In this document: piece by piece, positions 1-8,348 of the stretch | Numbering within the stretch: position 1 is the stretch's first letter | How the letters are laid out: each line of letters begins with the position of its first letter | DNA from: DATJAJ01 sp035622335 | GTDB taxonomy: Archaea > Thermoproteota > Nitrososphaeria > Nitrososphaerales > Gagatemarchaeaceae | Assembly (NCBI GenBank): GCA_035622335.1 | Contig: DASPVO010000071.1 | Coordinates: 1 to 48,201 of the forward strand | Length of the DNA: 48,201 bases | Direction: 5' to 3' | The notes under the pieces: model-generated | The model's database searches: none | The model's input: the letters and a program-made list of their open reading frames with translations, nothing else | What the model was told of the DNA's origin: nothing | Program-made: the position numbers and the translations under genes

Positions 1-348
1 GGCAGTCAGCCGTCCAGCCTTGACGTTTCTCTTCACTATTTCCGGCAGGCCGGGCTCGTCCACAAGCCCGCACTTCCCTCGGTTAGTCTCATCCACTATC
101 GACTCGCGGACATCTATTCCCACTACCCTGGCCCCAGCATCTGCGAAGAGGGCTGCAGTGGGAAGGCCAATCCTGCCTATCCCAATCACAGCAACGCTCA
201 CATCGCCCTCCTTGAGCAGCTTCTTGATCTCGGAGGGCTCTGTGTGAAGAATCCCACTCGCCGCAGAGCCTTGGTTCTTCATCCTCGTTCGCGTCCCGCT
301 CACGCCCGGTGCATTTGCACTGGAATACGTCAACGCGTTCTCGGCCAT
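1..348 (-). CDS. UDP-sugar dehydrogenase, N-terminal part (gene continues beyond the left edge)
   Basis: Only the N-terminal 116 residues lie in the window. The minus strand reads VAVIGIGRIGLPTAALFADAG, then GIDVRESIVDETNRGKCGLVDEPGLPEIV, which is the NAD-binding Rossmann start (GxGxxG) and following loop of the UDP-glucose/GDP-mannose dehydrogenase family. It most resembles UDP-N-acetylmannosamine 6-dehydrogenases, which oxidise a nucleotide sugar to its uronic acid; the substrate cannot be told from this part. The loop between GKCGLVDEPGL and KRNVKAGRL has ordinary length, unlike the next gene. I chose ATG at 348 because GTGAG lies 5 nt upstream; an in-frame ATG at 282 would give an N-terminus closer in length to the neighbour. 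It lies 60 nt downstream of the zinc-ribbon dehydrogenase, likely in one operon. Confidence 0.85.
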   Translation of the reverse strand, partial: MAENALTYSSANAPGVSGTRTRMKNQGSAASGILHTEPSEIKKLLKEGDVSVAVIGIGRIGLPTAALFADAGARVVGIDVRESIVDETNRGKCGLVDEPGLPEIVKRNVKAGRLTA

Positions 349-408
349 TTTTGCTCACTTATCTTACTTATTGCCGTTTGAAAGACTTGCAAAGAGCGCA
401 CCCGCTCC

Positions 409-1965
409 TCACCTCTGGCCCACTCCTCGGTAGACCAGCCCAGAGCTCTTCGCTTCTTCGGGCGAGACGACGTGCCGCGCGTCAACGAGGACCCGGAGTT
501 CGGCGGACATGCGTTTCAGTGACCTTGAGGTCAAGCTCCTATAGTCCAGATGGTCTGTCAGTATCACCACCCCGGAGCTGCCTCGGACCGCGCTGGGGAC
601 GTCTGGCGCCCTCGGGAGGCCTAGGGAAGAGACCAGCCTGTCATTTGGGTTCGTGTAGGGGTCATGGAGAGTAAGCTTCGCGCCGTCGGCAAGCAGCCTC
701 ATTATGATCGGAAAGCTAGGCGACTCCCTGGTGTCCGCGGTGTTGCCCTTGAACGCAAGACCGAGTATCGTGATCTTCGAGCGTGACACCGGGAGGCCCG
801 CTTCCGAGAACGCATCCCTTACGAGCCTGTGGACTTGGCCAGGCATAGAGTCGTTGACGTCTCTCGCCGACCGGAGCAAGTTGGGGACGAACCCGTGCAC
901 CGAGGCCGGGACCGTGAGGTAGTAGGCGTCCTTCGTCAGACAGTATCCCCCCACACCGGGGCCCGGCGTGAGGATGTTCGTCTTCTGGTCGGTGCCCGCC
1001 GCCTCTATCGCCTTCATGACATCGACGCCCAACGCCTCACAAGCGAGGGCCAGCTCGTTTGCAAGCGCGATGTTCACGTCTCGATAGACGTTCTCGAAGA
1101 GCTTGGCAGTCTCAGTGATCCTCGGGCTCTCAAAGATGTGGATGGGAGTACGGAAGACGCCGAGAACCGCGCCGGCTGCCCTGGCGCTCTTCGCGTCTAC
1201 GCCACCGACCATCTTCGGAAGGGTCCAGAGTTCGAAGAGAGCAAGTCCTTCGATCGTCGACTCAGGAGCATGCGCGAGCCCGAAGTCCTTTCCGGGTACC
1301 AGTCCAGACCTCTCCCTGAGTATCTTGCCAAGCAGCCCCTCGGTTGTTCCCGGGGAGACTGTGCTGCGGAGCACAACCAGGCTTCCCCGCTTGAGTCCCG
1401 CCCCGATCGCCCTAGCTGCCGACTCCAGCGCGCTGGTCTCCGGCCGCCTCTGCTCGTCGACCGGTGTTCCGACCGTTATGATGATGATGTCAGAGCTGGC
1501 CACCGCCCTCGTTGTGCTTGTCGTGAGAGAGAGTCTGTTCGAGGAGATGGCTTCCTTGAGCAGGCGGGAGACTTCCTCGGACGCCGACGACGCCGGTTTC
1601 GACTTTACCGTCGCCTCCCTCAGCCTCACCTTCCCCCTGAATGCGTCCGCAGTCCTCATGCAGCTGGGGCAGAACATGGTGCTCCTCGCCTTCAGAATCC
1701 TGACACCGCAGTTCGGGCAGGTGAGGTCCGTCAGCTTTGAGCCCGGGAAGAGGTTCCGGCTGTGCTCGATGATGGGAGAGTTGCCGCTTCCCAGCTCTTC
1801 GAGGTACTGGCGATTGGAGTCGCATCCGATGACGACAACCCCTTCGTTCGCGAGCGTCACCGCGAGAGGGAGCCCGACGTGTCCCAGCCCCACCACGCAG
1901 GTCTTGAGCTCGCCCTTGAGCAGCGACTCTGTGATCTTTGAGGGAGACGCGCTCAGTAGGTTCAA
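409..1965 (-). CDS. Nucleotide-sugar dehydrogenase with an inserted zinc ribbon
   Basis: A 518-aa member of the UDP-glucose/GDP-mannose dehydrogenase family, whose members are usually about 420-450 aa; it should oxidise a nucleotide sugar (UDP-ManNAc or similar) to the uronate using NAD. Visible parts are the Rossmann start CVVGLGHVGLPLA, the strand IIIITVGTPVDE, the central helix ENVYRDVNIALANELA, the catalytic-Cys motif GPGVGGYCLTKD (Cys342), and the C-terminal domain with LGLAFKGNTADTRESPS. About 60 extra residues follow SPIIE and carry C83-x2-C86-x12-C99-x2-C102, a zinc ribbon, before the family resumes at VSRLLKEAISSNRLSLTT. The start is TTG at 1965: GGGAGG lies 9 nt upstream and TTGA overlaps the epimerase stop. 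An upstream in-frame GTG at 2001 is the alternative. All core motifs are intact, so it should be active. Confidence 0.92.
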   Translation of the reverse strand: MNLLSASPSKITESLLKGELKTCVVGLGHVGLPLAVTLANEGVVVIGCDSNRQYLEELGSGNSPIIEHSRNLFPGSKLTDLTCPNCGVRILKARSTMFCPSCMRTADAFRGKVRLREATVKSKPASSASEEVSRLLKEAISSNRLSLTTSTTRAVASSDIIIITVGTPVDEQRRPETSALESAARAIGAGLKRGSLVVLRSTVSPGTTEGLLGKILRERSGLVPGKDFGLAHAPESTIEGLALFELWTLPKMVGGVDAKSARAAGAVLGVFRTPIHIFESPRITETAKLFENVYRDVNIALANELALACEALGVDVMKAIEAAGTDQKTNILTPGPGVGGYCLTKDAYYLTVPASVHGFVPNLLRSARDVNDSMPGQVHRLVRDAFSEAGLPVSRSKITILGLAFKGNTADTRESPSFPIIMRLLADGAKLTLHDPYTNPNDRLVSSLGLPRAPDVPSAVRGSSGVVILTDHLDYRSLTSRSLKRMSAELRVLVDARHVVSPEEAKSSGLVYRGVGQR

Positions 1966-2936
1966 CTCGCTAGTCCTCCCTGGTGTCCCTTGGCGAACCA
2001 CCCGATCGTCTCTCGCAGCCCTTCTTCCAAGGTGCTCTTCGGGAAGTAGCCCAGACGAGCCTCCGCCTTTGAAATGTCGGCGAGGCTTCGCATGACGTCC
2101 CCAGGTCTCGCTTGCGCGTGGAGCGGCGTCAGATCCGGTCTGCCCATCAGCCTTGCGATCATAGTAGCGAGGTCCTCGATGCTCGTCTGCTTGCCTCCTG
2201 CCACGTTGAAGATGTCTCCAGGGTCCGTCTCCGCCTGGAGGCTGAGCAAGTTGGCTTGGACGACGTCCCTTACGAAAGTGAAGTCCCTCGTCTGATGACC
2301 GTCGCCGTAGACCATGGGGGGCTTTCCCATCTCCACGCTCTTGATGAAGGTAGGGATGACGCCGCTGTACGGACCAGGCTTCTGTCGTGGCCCATAGACG
2401 TTGAAGTACCTCAGCGAGACGGTCGAGAGTCCGTAGTCCTTGGCGAAGACAGAGCAGTAGTGCTCTCCGGCCAGCTTGGACACGGCGTAGGGAGAGATGG
2501 GGGCGGGCTTCATGCGCTCCTCCTTCGGAAGAGTCAAGCTCTCCCCGTAGACGGAGGAGGATGAAGCGTACACGAATTTCTTCACGCCCGCATCCTTGGA
2601 GGCGGTCAGCAGGTTAACTGTCCCCTCCACGTTCACCGAATTGGAGAGCGCAGGGTCCTCGACAGACCTGGTCACGCTCACAAGCGCCGCCTCGTCGACG
2701 ACGGCTTCGTAGCCCTTCACAGCGCTTCGGACAAATTCTTCGTCCCTGATGTCTCCCTGGTGGACCGCGATTCTAGGAAGGACGGAGATAAGGTTGTTCT
2801 TCTCGCCGGTTGCGAAGTTGTCAATGACGCCCACCCCGGCCCCTCTTTCCAAGAGTGCCTCGACCACGTGGCTGCCTATGAATCCCGCTCCGCCAGCCAC
2901 AAGTACCTTGGACGGGAAGTCAGCCAAGTCACGCAA
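1962..2936 (-). CDS. NAD-dependent nucleotide-sugar epimerase (extended SDR, UDP-GlcNAc/UDP-Glc 4-epimerase-like)
   Basis: A 324-aa extended short-chain dehydrogenase. VLVAGGAGFIGSHVVEALL is the NAD-binding GxxGxxG; VYASSSSVYGE, SPYAVSKLAGE (YxxxK) and SLRYFNVYGPRQ mark the catalytic region; VYGDGHQTRDFTFVRDVV is the sugar-nucleotide-binding region of the GalE/WbpP group. It likely interconverts UDP-hexoses or UDP-N-acetylhexosamines in the cytoplasm, feeding the two dehydrogenases downstream; sequence alone does not fix the substrate. The start is TTG at 2936: no ATG or GTG lies in frame ahead of the nucleotide-binding strand. Its first 20 codons overlap the end of the membrane-protein gene upstream, and its stop overlaps the next gene's start, so the three genes are probably cotranscribed. 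Confidence 0.9.
   Translation of the reverse strand: MRDLADFPSKVLVAGGAGFIGSHVVEALLERGAGVGVIDNFATGEKNNLISVLPRIAVHQGDIRDEEFVRSAVKGYEAVVDEAALVSVTRSVEDPALSNSVNVEGTVNLLTASKDAGVKKFVYASSSSVYGESLTLPKEERMKPAPISPYAVSKLAGEHYCSVFAKDYGLSTVSLRYFNVYGPRQKPGPYSGVIPTFIKSVEMGKPPMVYGDGHQTRDFTFVRDVVQANLLSLQAETDPGDIFNVAGGKQTSIEDLATMIARLMGRPDLTPLHAQARPGDVMRSLADISKAEARLGYFPKSTLEEGLRETIGWFAKGHQGGLAS
1975..1980 (-). promoter_or_regulatory. Ribosome-binding site deciding the dehydrogenase start
   Basis: GGGAGG on the minus strand ends 9 nt before the TTG at 1965. That TTG forms a TTGA overlap with the upstream epimerase stop. This favours TTG 1965 over the in-frame GTG at 2001, which has no comparable site. Confidence 0.6.
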
Positions 2937-3589
2937 CGGGTCAATTTCGCGTTAATAATCATAGCTTGGGAGTCAGCAGGACTGGAGGGCTCGCTGGAAG
3001 AAGGTACGTGCTGTCTCGTCATGCTTCCTACACGCGCGCCCAGCACGAGCGCGAGTGAGAAGAAGAGCACCGAAGCCAGCTTCTCCGCAAGGTCGAAGGC
3101 ATACCAGTCAGTACTCACGATACGCTGCACAGTCGCAAACGGGAGGTTCTGGGCGTACGCGAGGACGAAGGCCACGACCGCAAGCAGCCAGGGACCCCAA
3201 CTGTCTCGAATCGAAGAGGTGCCCTTCATCGAACGCCTGACAGCGAGATAGAAGAATATGGCAGTCAGCCCGTGAATCACTACGTTCATGACTAGGCGCG
3301 GGAGAAAGGGGTGAAACTTGGTCACTTCCGGCCACGTCAAGACCGAGTCGAAGTAGATTGGACCGTCGTCGACGACGGCCCAGAAGTAGGCAAGGAAGGT
3401 GAAGACGAGTATCCTGTTCTTCCTTGTAGAAAGCGCAGCGGTTCCTATCACCAGAGGGGCGATGATGCTCACAAATAGCGTAGTGAGGTCGTATCTTCCG
3501 ACCTGGAAGGCGTAGAACCAACCCCCCAAAACTGAGATCGTCGCAACTGTCGTTGCAAGAGTGTCAAGTGCAGCGGATCTCAGGTTCAA
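2876..3589 (-). CDS. Polytopic membrane protein of unknown function
   Basis: A 237-aa protein with about six hydrophobic segments: residues 10-28, 36-52, 58-74, 98-118, 131-150 and 168-188, separated by short basic or acidic loops such as STRKNR and RRSMKG. The C-terminal 40 residues are hydrophilic. I recognise no family. It overlaps the epimerase by 61 nt and begins what looks like a four-gene operon (membrane protein, epimerase, two dehydrogenases), so a role in making or moving a surface sugar is possible but only inferred. The start is TTG at 3589, without an evident ribosome-binding site. The 78 nt separating it from the Ig-like gene hold nothing I can name. Confidence 0.65.
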   Translation of the reverse strand: MNLRSAALDTLATTVATISVLGGWFYAFQVGRYDLTTLFVSIIAPLVIGTAALSTRKNRILVFTFLAYFWAVVDDGPIYFDSVLTWPEVTKFHPFLPRLVMNVVIHGLTAIFFYLAVRRSMKGTSSIRDSWGPWLLAVVAFVLAYAQNLPFATVQRIVSTDWYAFDLAEKLASVLFFSLALVLGARVGSMTRQHVPSSSEPSSPADSQAMIINAKLTRCVTWLTSRPRYLWLAERDS

Positions 3590-3667
3590 CGCTGATTCCT
3601 GCCTGCGCTCAGCAAATAACCTATGTGAACTTGGGAGTTACTTCAAGCGTGCGAGTCACCCAGTAGA

Positions 3668-6160
3668 CTAGGATGTCACCGACGTGCTCCCTGAACTTCC
3701 TGAGTGGTCAGCGTCCCCGACATAGGTCGCTGTGATGGTTACCGTGCTTGGAGTGGTAAGAAAATCGTAAGTCACTGTGCAGGTCAAGACTGCCCCCGAT
3801 CCTGAACAGGAAAGCGAAACGAACATACCATCAGCTCCGTTGTCGCTCATGGTGACATTACCGGTCGGCGTAATCGGGCTTCCCGGTCTCGTGTCTGTCA
3901 CAGTGATGGTGCAAGTGGCGATGGCGCCCACCGGAGTACAGCTCACGCTGGTGGAGGTCGCCCTTACGGTTGAAGTGACCTCAAAGCTCTCTTCACTCCC
4001 CGCATGGTCCGTGTCGCCGGAGTAAGTCCCTTCGATGGAGATGCTACCCTCGCTACCTGGATTCGGAGTGTACGTAACCCCACAAGATCCTGAGGAGAGA
4101 GTGCAACTCGTGGAATTGAAGGTCCCAGAGCCTGAAGGATCGTCAGCGAAACCAACAGTCCCTGAGGGGGCTATCGTTGTGCCCGGGCTGGTGTCAGTTA
4201 CGCTTACAGTGCATGTCGTCGCGGAATCCACAGCGACCGAGGATGGGGCGCAGGAGACGGTCGTCGATGTAGACCTAGTTGTCACTGTGAGCATGAAGGG
4301 AGTCGGAGTCGCGGCTGGGTGGTCTGTATCTCCCAGGAAGGAGGCACTTATTGAATCACTGCCCTCAGTTCCTTGGTTTGGAGTGTAGGTTACGGAGCAA
4401 CTACCTGATGACAGAATGCAACTGTCTTGGCTGAAGACACCATTGTCACTTGGCGTGGCCGCGAAGTCGACTGTTCCCGTTGGTGTGACGACTGTACCTG
4501 GAGAGGTGTCGGATACGACAACTTCGCAAGTCGTGGGTGCCTCGACAGGCACGGATGTGGGAGAGCAGTCCAAGGTCGCTGAATCTGCCCTCTGGGTCAC
4601 CGTGAGCGAAAATGAGTTAGCCCCAGCGCTGGCGCTTCCGGAGTGAGACGCATCTCCGCCGTAGGAGGCGCTCAGAGTGTCGGTCCCTTCGTCTCCGGGG
4701 TCTGGGGTATAATTCACTGAGCAGCTCCCCCCGCTGAGCGTGCAGCCAATGGGGCTGAAGGTACCAGCGCCAGTGGTCGAGAACATGATCGTGCCGGTGG
4801 GCGTGATCGGAGTGCCGGAACTTGTGTCTGTGACCGTAGCTGTGCATGAGGTAGGGTCGTTTACAGGGACCGAGCTCAGGGAGCAAATTATCGAGGTCGA
4901 AGTTGACCGCAGGCCAACGGAGACGACGAATTGCGCTGAGTTGGATGGGTGGTCCTGGTCTCCGTCCCAGCTCGCTCCGACGTTGACGTACCCGGTGGAG
5001 ACGCTTGGGGTGAAGGTGACCGAGCAGGACGAAGAGCCTGCGCTGCCGCTGAGGACGCAGCTGTCAGAGGGAGAGAAAGTGCCAGATTCGTTAGCGCTCA
5101 ACGTTGCCGTCCCTCCGGGAGTGAGGGGAGTCCCAGAAACCGTCGAATCCGCCAGCTCAAAGGTACAGTCCGTGGAAGACCCCGTGAGCAGGCCGACCGG
5201 AGCGCATGAAAGGGAGGCCGTCGTCGAGCGCTGCACCGCGGAGACGGAGAAGACGCCAGAGCTCTTCGAGTCTTCAGAATCGCCCGGGAATGTGGCGTTG
5301 ATCGTAGCGGTCCCTTCGCTCCCAGGGGCAGGCGTGTAGGTGACGCTGCACGTCGAGGTGGAACCCGACCCAGACAGGACGCATGACCCGCTGAAAGCAC
5401 CTGACTGGCTGCTGCTCAGCGAGACGTCCCCGCCAGGAGGAGGGCTTGTCCCGCTAGTGTCTGACACCGTCACGTCGCAGGTGGAGGGAGAGTCGACTGG
5501 ATCCGAAGTGGGGGAACAAGCTACGCCCGTCGTCGTCGACCTGAGGCCGACGCTAATCGAAAAGGAACCGGTGCTGGTGGAGTCGTCGCTGTCCCCGTCA
5601 TAGGATGCGGAGACGGTGACGCTACCTTGGGCACCCACCGAGAGCGTGAAACCGGTACCGCACTGGCCGTTTAGGAGATCGCAGCTGGAACGGGTGAACG
5701 TGCCTGAGGCCGAGGTGAACGTGACTTTGCCCGTTGGGACGCCGCCTAGAGCGGTTACCTGCGCGATGCAAGATACGCTCCCCCCGCCCTCTGAGGACGA
5801 CGGAGTGCAGGTGAAGGTAGTGGTTGTCACCCGCTTCGTGACCGTTAGGAGAAAGGTCGACCCCTTCGTTGGAGCGTGGTCTCCGTCGCCCGAATACGAA
5901 ACCCCGATGACCTGGCTTCCTTCGCTCCCCGCAGCGGGCGCATACTCAACTGAACAGGTCGAGGTGTGATTCTTCACTGTGAGAGAACACGTACTGGAAG
6001 GAGTGAACTGACCTGACCCGCCGGTCGAAAACGTGACATTGCCGAGGGGGAAGGTGCTCGGCACAGACAGGTCAGAGACCTTCGCGGTACACGTCGTGTT
6101 CGCGCCCACCCCGACGCTGTCCGGAGAGCAGGCGACCGCAGCGTCGGCAACGTCACCGAC
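3668..6160 (-). repeat. Eight tandem Ig-like coding repeats with conserved cysteines
   Basis: Each repeat runs roughly ST(T/S)xxxCxPxS, then TTCxxxVxDT, PTGxVxF, GTFxxxxCxLSSGSCxVxYTP, EGxxxIxAxYxGDxDH and ends FxxxVxxR. Most copies have four Cys at equivalent positions, suggesting two disulfides per domain outside the cell. Repeats 5, 6 and 7 are the closest to each other; repeat 2 and the last repeat diverge most. This resembles bacterial Ig-like (Big_3-type) adhesin repeats by pattern; I did not run a profile search. Confidence 0.85.
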
Positions 6161-8119
6161 CTTGAAGGATATGTTGAGTTCGTCGATGTTCCCCGCATAG
6201 TCGGACGTCAAGACGGTGAATCCCTGATCTCCCCTCGAAGAGAAGTTTGCAGAGTAACTCCACTGGGACCACCCGTTCGAGGTGGTGGCTGATGAGAGGT
6301 TGCCGTCGTTCACCGCCAACCTCACCGAGGAAACCCCTGATTCCGAGTCGCTCGCAGTGCCGCTGATGACGACCCTTCCGGGGACCGAGGAGAGGGAAAT
6401 CACGGTCCCGTTTCCAGGCGACGTCACAGACACGATCGGTGGGGTCGAGTCGAATTCGAACGAGAAGCCGGTGGAAGCCGTGTTTCCTGCGTTGTCGGTA
6501 CACACACCGAAGACCTTCGCCGTTGAATTGTCCGGTCCCGAGTAGGCGGCGATCGGCGCACAGCTCGATATGCCGGAGATGAGGTCGGAACCGTTCACCG
6601 AGAAGTAGAGGGTGTGGTTGTACCAGCCGTCAGAATCAGGCTCGCGCGACGGATAGACCGAGACTGATGGTGGTGCGGCATCGAGTTTCAGTGTCATCGG
6701 GGTCGGTGTTGAGCCTGGACCCGACCCAGCGTCGCCTAGGTTGTCTACCGCCGTACAGGATAGCTCGTGGACCCCATTACCCGACAAACTTACGGTGAAG
6801 TTCAGTGCGACGAGGCTTGGGGAGGATGAGGGAGACGAGAGCAAGGGCGTGCCCACGGAGTCCGAGCAGGTGATGTCGCCGTCGTTCATGAGCGCGGAAG
6901 GCTGATATGCGCTGACGACTCCGTATACGGTCTTGTCCGTGTACCAACCGTTGCTCCCGTTGGGGACGGGGAAGCTGAGAGTGACGCGTGGCTCGACGTC
7001 GGCCCTGACGAGCACGCCCGTGCCCTGCTGGACGTTCGGGGAAGAAACCTGGTTCAGAGCGAGAAAGAGGTCGCTAGCGGCGTAGTTCCCTGCCCTGTCA
7101 GCCACGGCAAGAGTCACCGTCACAACATCTGTGGAGTTTGTCCAGGTGTATGGCCCGGCTGCAGGGAGCGTGCCAGCCGAGTTGCTGGCCGAGATTAGGT
7201 TGGTGGAGAACCCGCTCTCGCCGAAGCTAGAAGAGTTCCAAGGCGTTGACGACGTGAAGGGATAGGCAATCGAGCAGTAGCTCAAGCAGACGGGGGAGAT
7301 CCTGACGACGACTTGGGATGACGTGCTCGACTGGCCTACCTCTAGGGTGGTGGAGGGCTGAGTCGAAGAGGGTGCGCAGCCCGCTCCGAAGCAGTACCAG
7401 AATACGGATGCTCCAGCTTGGAATGTCGACTCTGCCTCGACTCCGGTCGAGTCCGTGAGCTGGATTTGCAGCGAACCGGAGGACGCTTGACACGAGGAGG
7501 GCAGCGCAAATGTCGCACCGGTGAAGGACCCGGAGACGTTCGTCTGGGCAGCGGTGAGGGTCACAGTGGAATTGCAGACGCTGACGCTCTGGAAGTTCGC
7601 GAGGCTTGAAAAACCGCTGCCCGAAATGGTCAGGTTGTTTCCCGGCTCACCTTGAGTATGGCTGAGCGCTATGGTAGCCGTGTTCACATCGAACTCGGAT
7701 GATGCTGAGCCCTGGCACCCGTCGATTCCAGTCGCGGTGACTGCATCCTGGCCGTGGACCGCTGAAGGGAGGCTGAACGTGAAGGCGGTCCTGGCAAACG
7801 TCAAGTTCCCAACAATTCTGGTGGAAAAGCCCGAGGTTTGCATTGTGACGACTATGTACCCTCCCGAACAGTCGAACCCGCCGAGCCGGCCCGAGACCAG
7901 AGTCCCGACTTCCCCGCTCGCCGGGCTCAGGGCGAAGGAGGCTGAAGCCAGAGTGTGAGTTGTCGAGGAGGTCTGCACAGTTGTCGTCGTCGTTGCAGGC
8001 GGCGCTCCGGCTGAGAGCGCGTACCCTAAGAAGGCCAACGCCAGGACGACGAAGACCACCAGCCCTATCGAGAGCCTGTCGAGGACCAAGTGTCTGCGGA
8101 GCCAGCCGGGAGAGCTCAA
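3668..8119 (-). CDS. Giant secreted/anchored surface protein with eight Ig-like repeats
   Basis: A 1483-aa protein. RRH precedes a hydrophobic stretch at residues 16-36 that is either a signal peptide (possible cut after ALSAGA) or a signal anchor. Next comes a TTTT-rich linker, about 600 residues of beta-sandwich-like domains (for example the stretch with PPIVSVTSPGNGTVI and SGTASDSESGVSSVRLAV), then eight tandem Ig-like repeats of roughly 95-107 residues from about residue 656 to the end. It contains many Asn-x-Ser/Thr sites. It ends abruptly after repeat 8 with STSVTS: there is no C-terminal membrane segment or PEFP tail, so anchoring must be N-terminal or by contact with other surface material. 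The start is TTG at 8119 with GGAGG 9 nt upstream. The archaeosortase gene lies 229 nt upstream on the same strand. Likely an adhesin or coat component (inference). Confidence 0.9.
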   Translation of the reverse strand: MSSPGWLRRHLVLDRLSIGLVVFVVLALAFLGYALSAGAPPATTTTTVQTSSTTHTLASASFALSPASGEVGTLVSGRLGGFDCSGGYIVVTMQTSGFSTRIVGNLTFARTAFTFSLPSAVHGQDAVTATGIDGCQGSASSEFDVNTATIALSHTQGEPGNNLTISGSGFSSLANFQSVSVCNSTVTLTAAQTNVSGSFTGATFALPSSCQASSGSLQIQLTDSTGVEAESTFQAGASVFWYCFGAGCAPSSTQPSTTLEVGQSSTSSQVVVRISPVCLSYCSIAYPFTSSTPWNSSSFGESGFSTNLISASNSAGTLPAAGPYTWTNSTDVVTVTLAVADRAGNYAASDLFLALNQVSSPNVQQGTGVLVRADVEPRVTLSFPVPNGSNGWYTDKTVYGVVSAYQPSALMNDGDITCSDSVGTPLLSSPSSSPSLVALNFTVSLSGNGVHELSCTAVDNLGDAGSGPGSTPTPMTLKLDAAPPSVSVYPSREPDSDGWYNHTLYFSVNGSDLISGISSCAPIAAYSGPDNSTAKVFGVCTDNAGNTASTGFSFEFDSTPPIVSVTSPGNGTVISLSSVPGRVVISGTASDSESGVSSVRLAVNDGNLSSATTSNGWSQWSYSANFSSRGDQGFTVLTSDYAGNIDELNISFKVGDVADAAVACSPDSVGVGANTTCTAKVSDLSVPSTFPLGNVTFSTGGSGQFTPSSTCSLTVKNHTSTCSVEYAPAAGSEGSQVIGVSYSGDGDHAPTKGSTFLLTVTKRVTTTTFTCTPSSSEGGGSVSCIAQVTALGGVPTGKVTFTSASGTFTRSSCDLLNGQCGTGFTLSVGAQGSVTVSASYDGDSDDSTSTGSFSISVGLRSTTTGVACSPTSDPVDSPSTCDVTVSDTSGTSPPPGGDVSLSSSQSGAFSGSCVLSGSGSTSTCSVTYTPAPGSEGTATINATFPGDSEDSKSSGVFSVSAVQRSTTASLSCAPVGLLTGSSTDCTFELADSTVSGTPLTPGGTATLSANESGTFSPSDSCVLSGSAGSSSCSVTFTPSVSTGYVNVGASWDGDQDHPSNSAQFVVSVGLRSTSTSIICSLSSVPVNDPTSCTATVTDTSSGTPITPTGTIMFSTTGAGTFSPIGCTLSGGSCSVNYTPDPGDEGTDTLSASYGGDASHSGSASAGANSFSLTVTQRADSATLDCSPTSVPVEAPTTCEVVVSDTSPGTVVTPTGTVDFAATPSDNGVFSQDSCILSSGSCSVTYTPNQGTEGSDSISASFLGDTDHPAATPTPFMLTVTTRSTSTTVSCAPSSVAVDSATTCTVSVTDTSPGTTIAPSGTVGFADDPSGSGTFNSTSCTLSSGSCGVTYTPNPGSEGSISIEGTYSGDTDHAGSEESFEVTSTVRATSTSVSCTPVGAIATCTITVTDTRPGSPITPTGNVTMSDNGADGMFVSLSCSGSGAVLTCTVTYDFLTTPSTVTITATYVGDADHSGSSGSTSVTS

Positions 8120-8348
8120 TCAGCAACTCCTCCGCGCTGACTGCGAGGGCGAGGGCGACGGGAACAAAGTGATTGATTGCGCTCTTGGTTGGACTTTTAT
8201 CTTTGTTCGCCATCTTCCAAAGCTTCTTTCGCATCAAATCTTCTCGAAGAATTGCACACCCTAGACGCCTCGGCTTGCAGGAATTGGAACAGCCACCAAC
8301 ATTACGGCTCGGCGGAATAGCGTCGCTTTGGGCGAATGTGTCTGCTGC

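Noticed and set aside
829..2095. Long plus-strand frames opposite the dehydrogenase and epimerase
   Set aside because: Antisense shadows of GC-rich coding DNA; the minus strand carries complete enzyme motifs.
7647..8237. Minus-strand open frame of 196 codons overlapping the start of the Ig-like giant
   Set aside because: It is an Arg/Leu/Pro-rich shadow in another frame. Its first part (NHFVPVALALAVSAEELL) looks signal-like, but the Ig gene has its own TTG with GGAGG, so no fusion or frameshift is needed.
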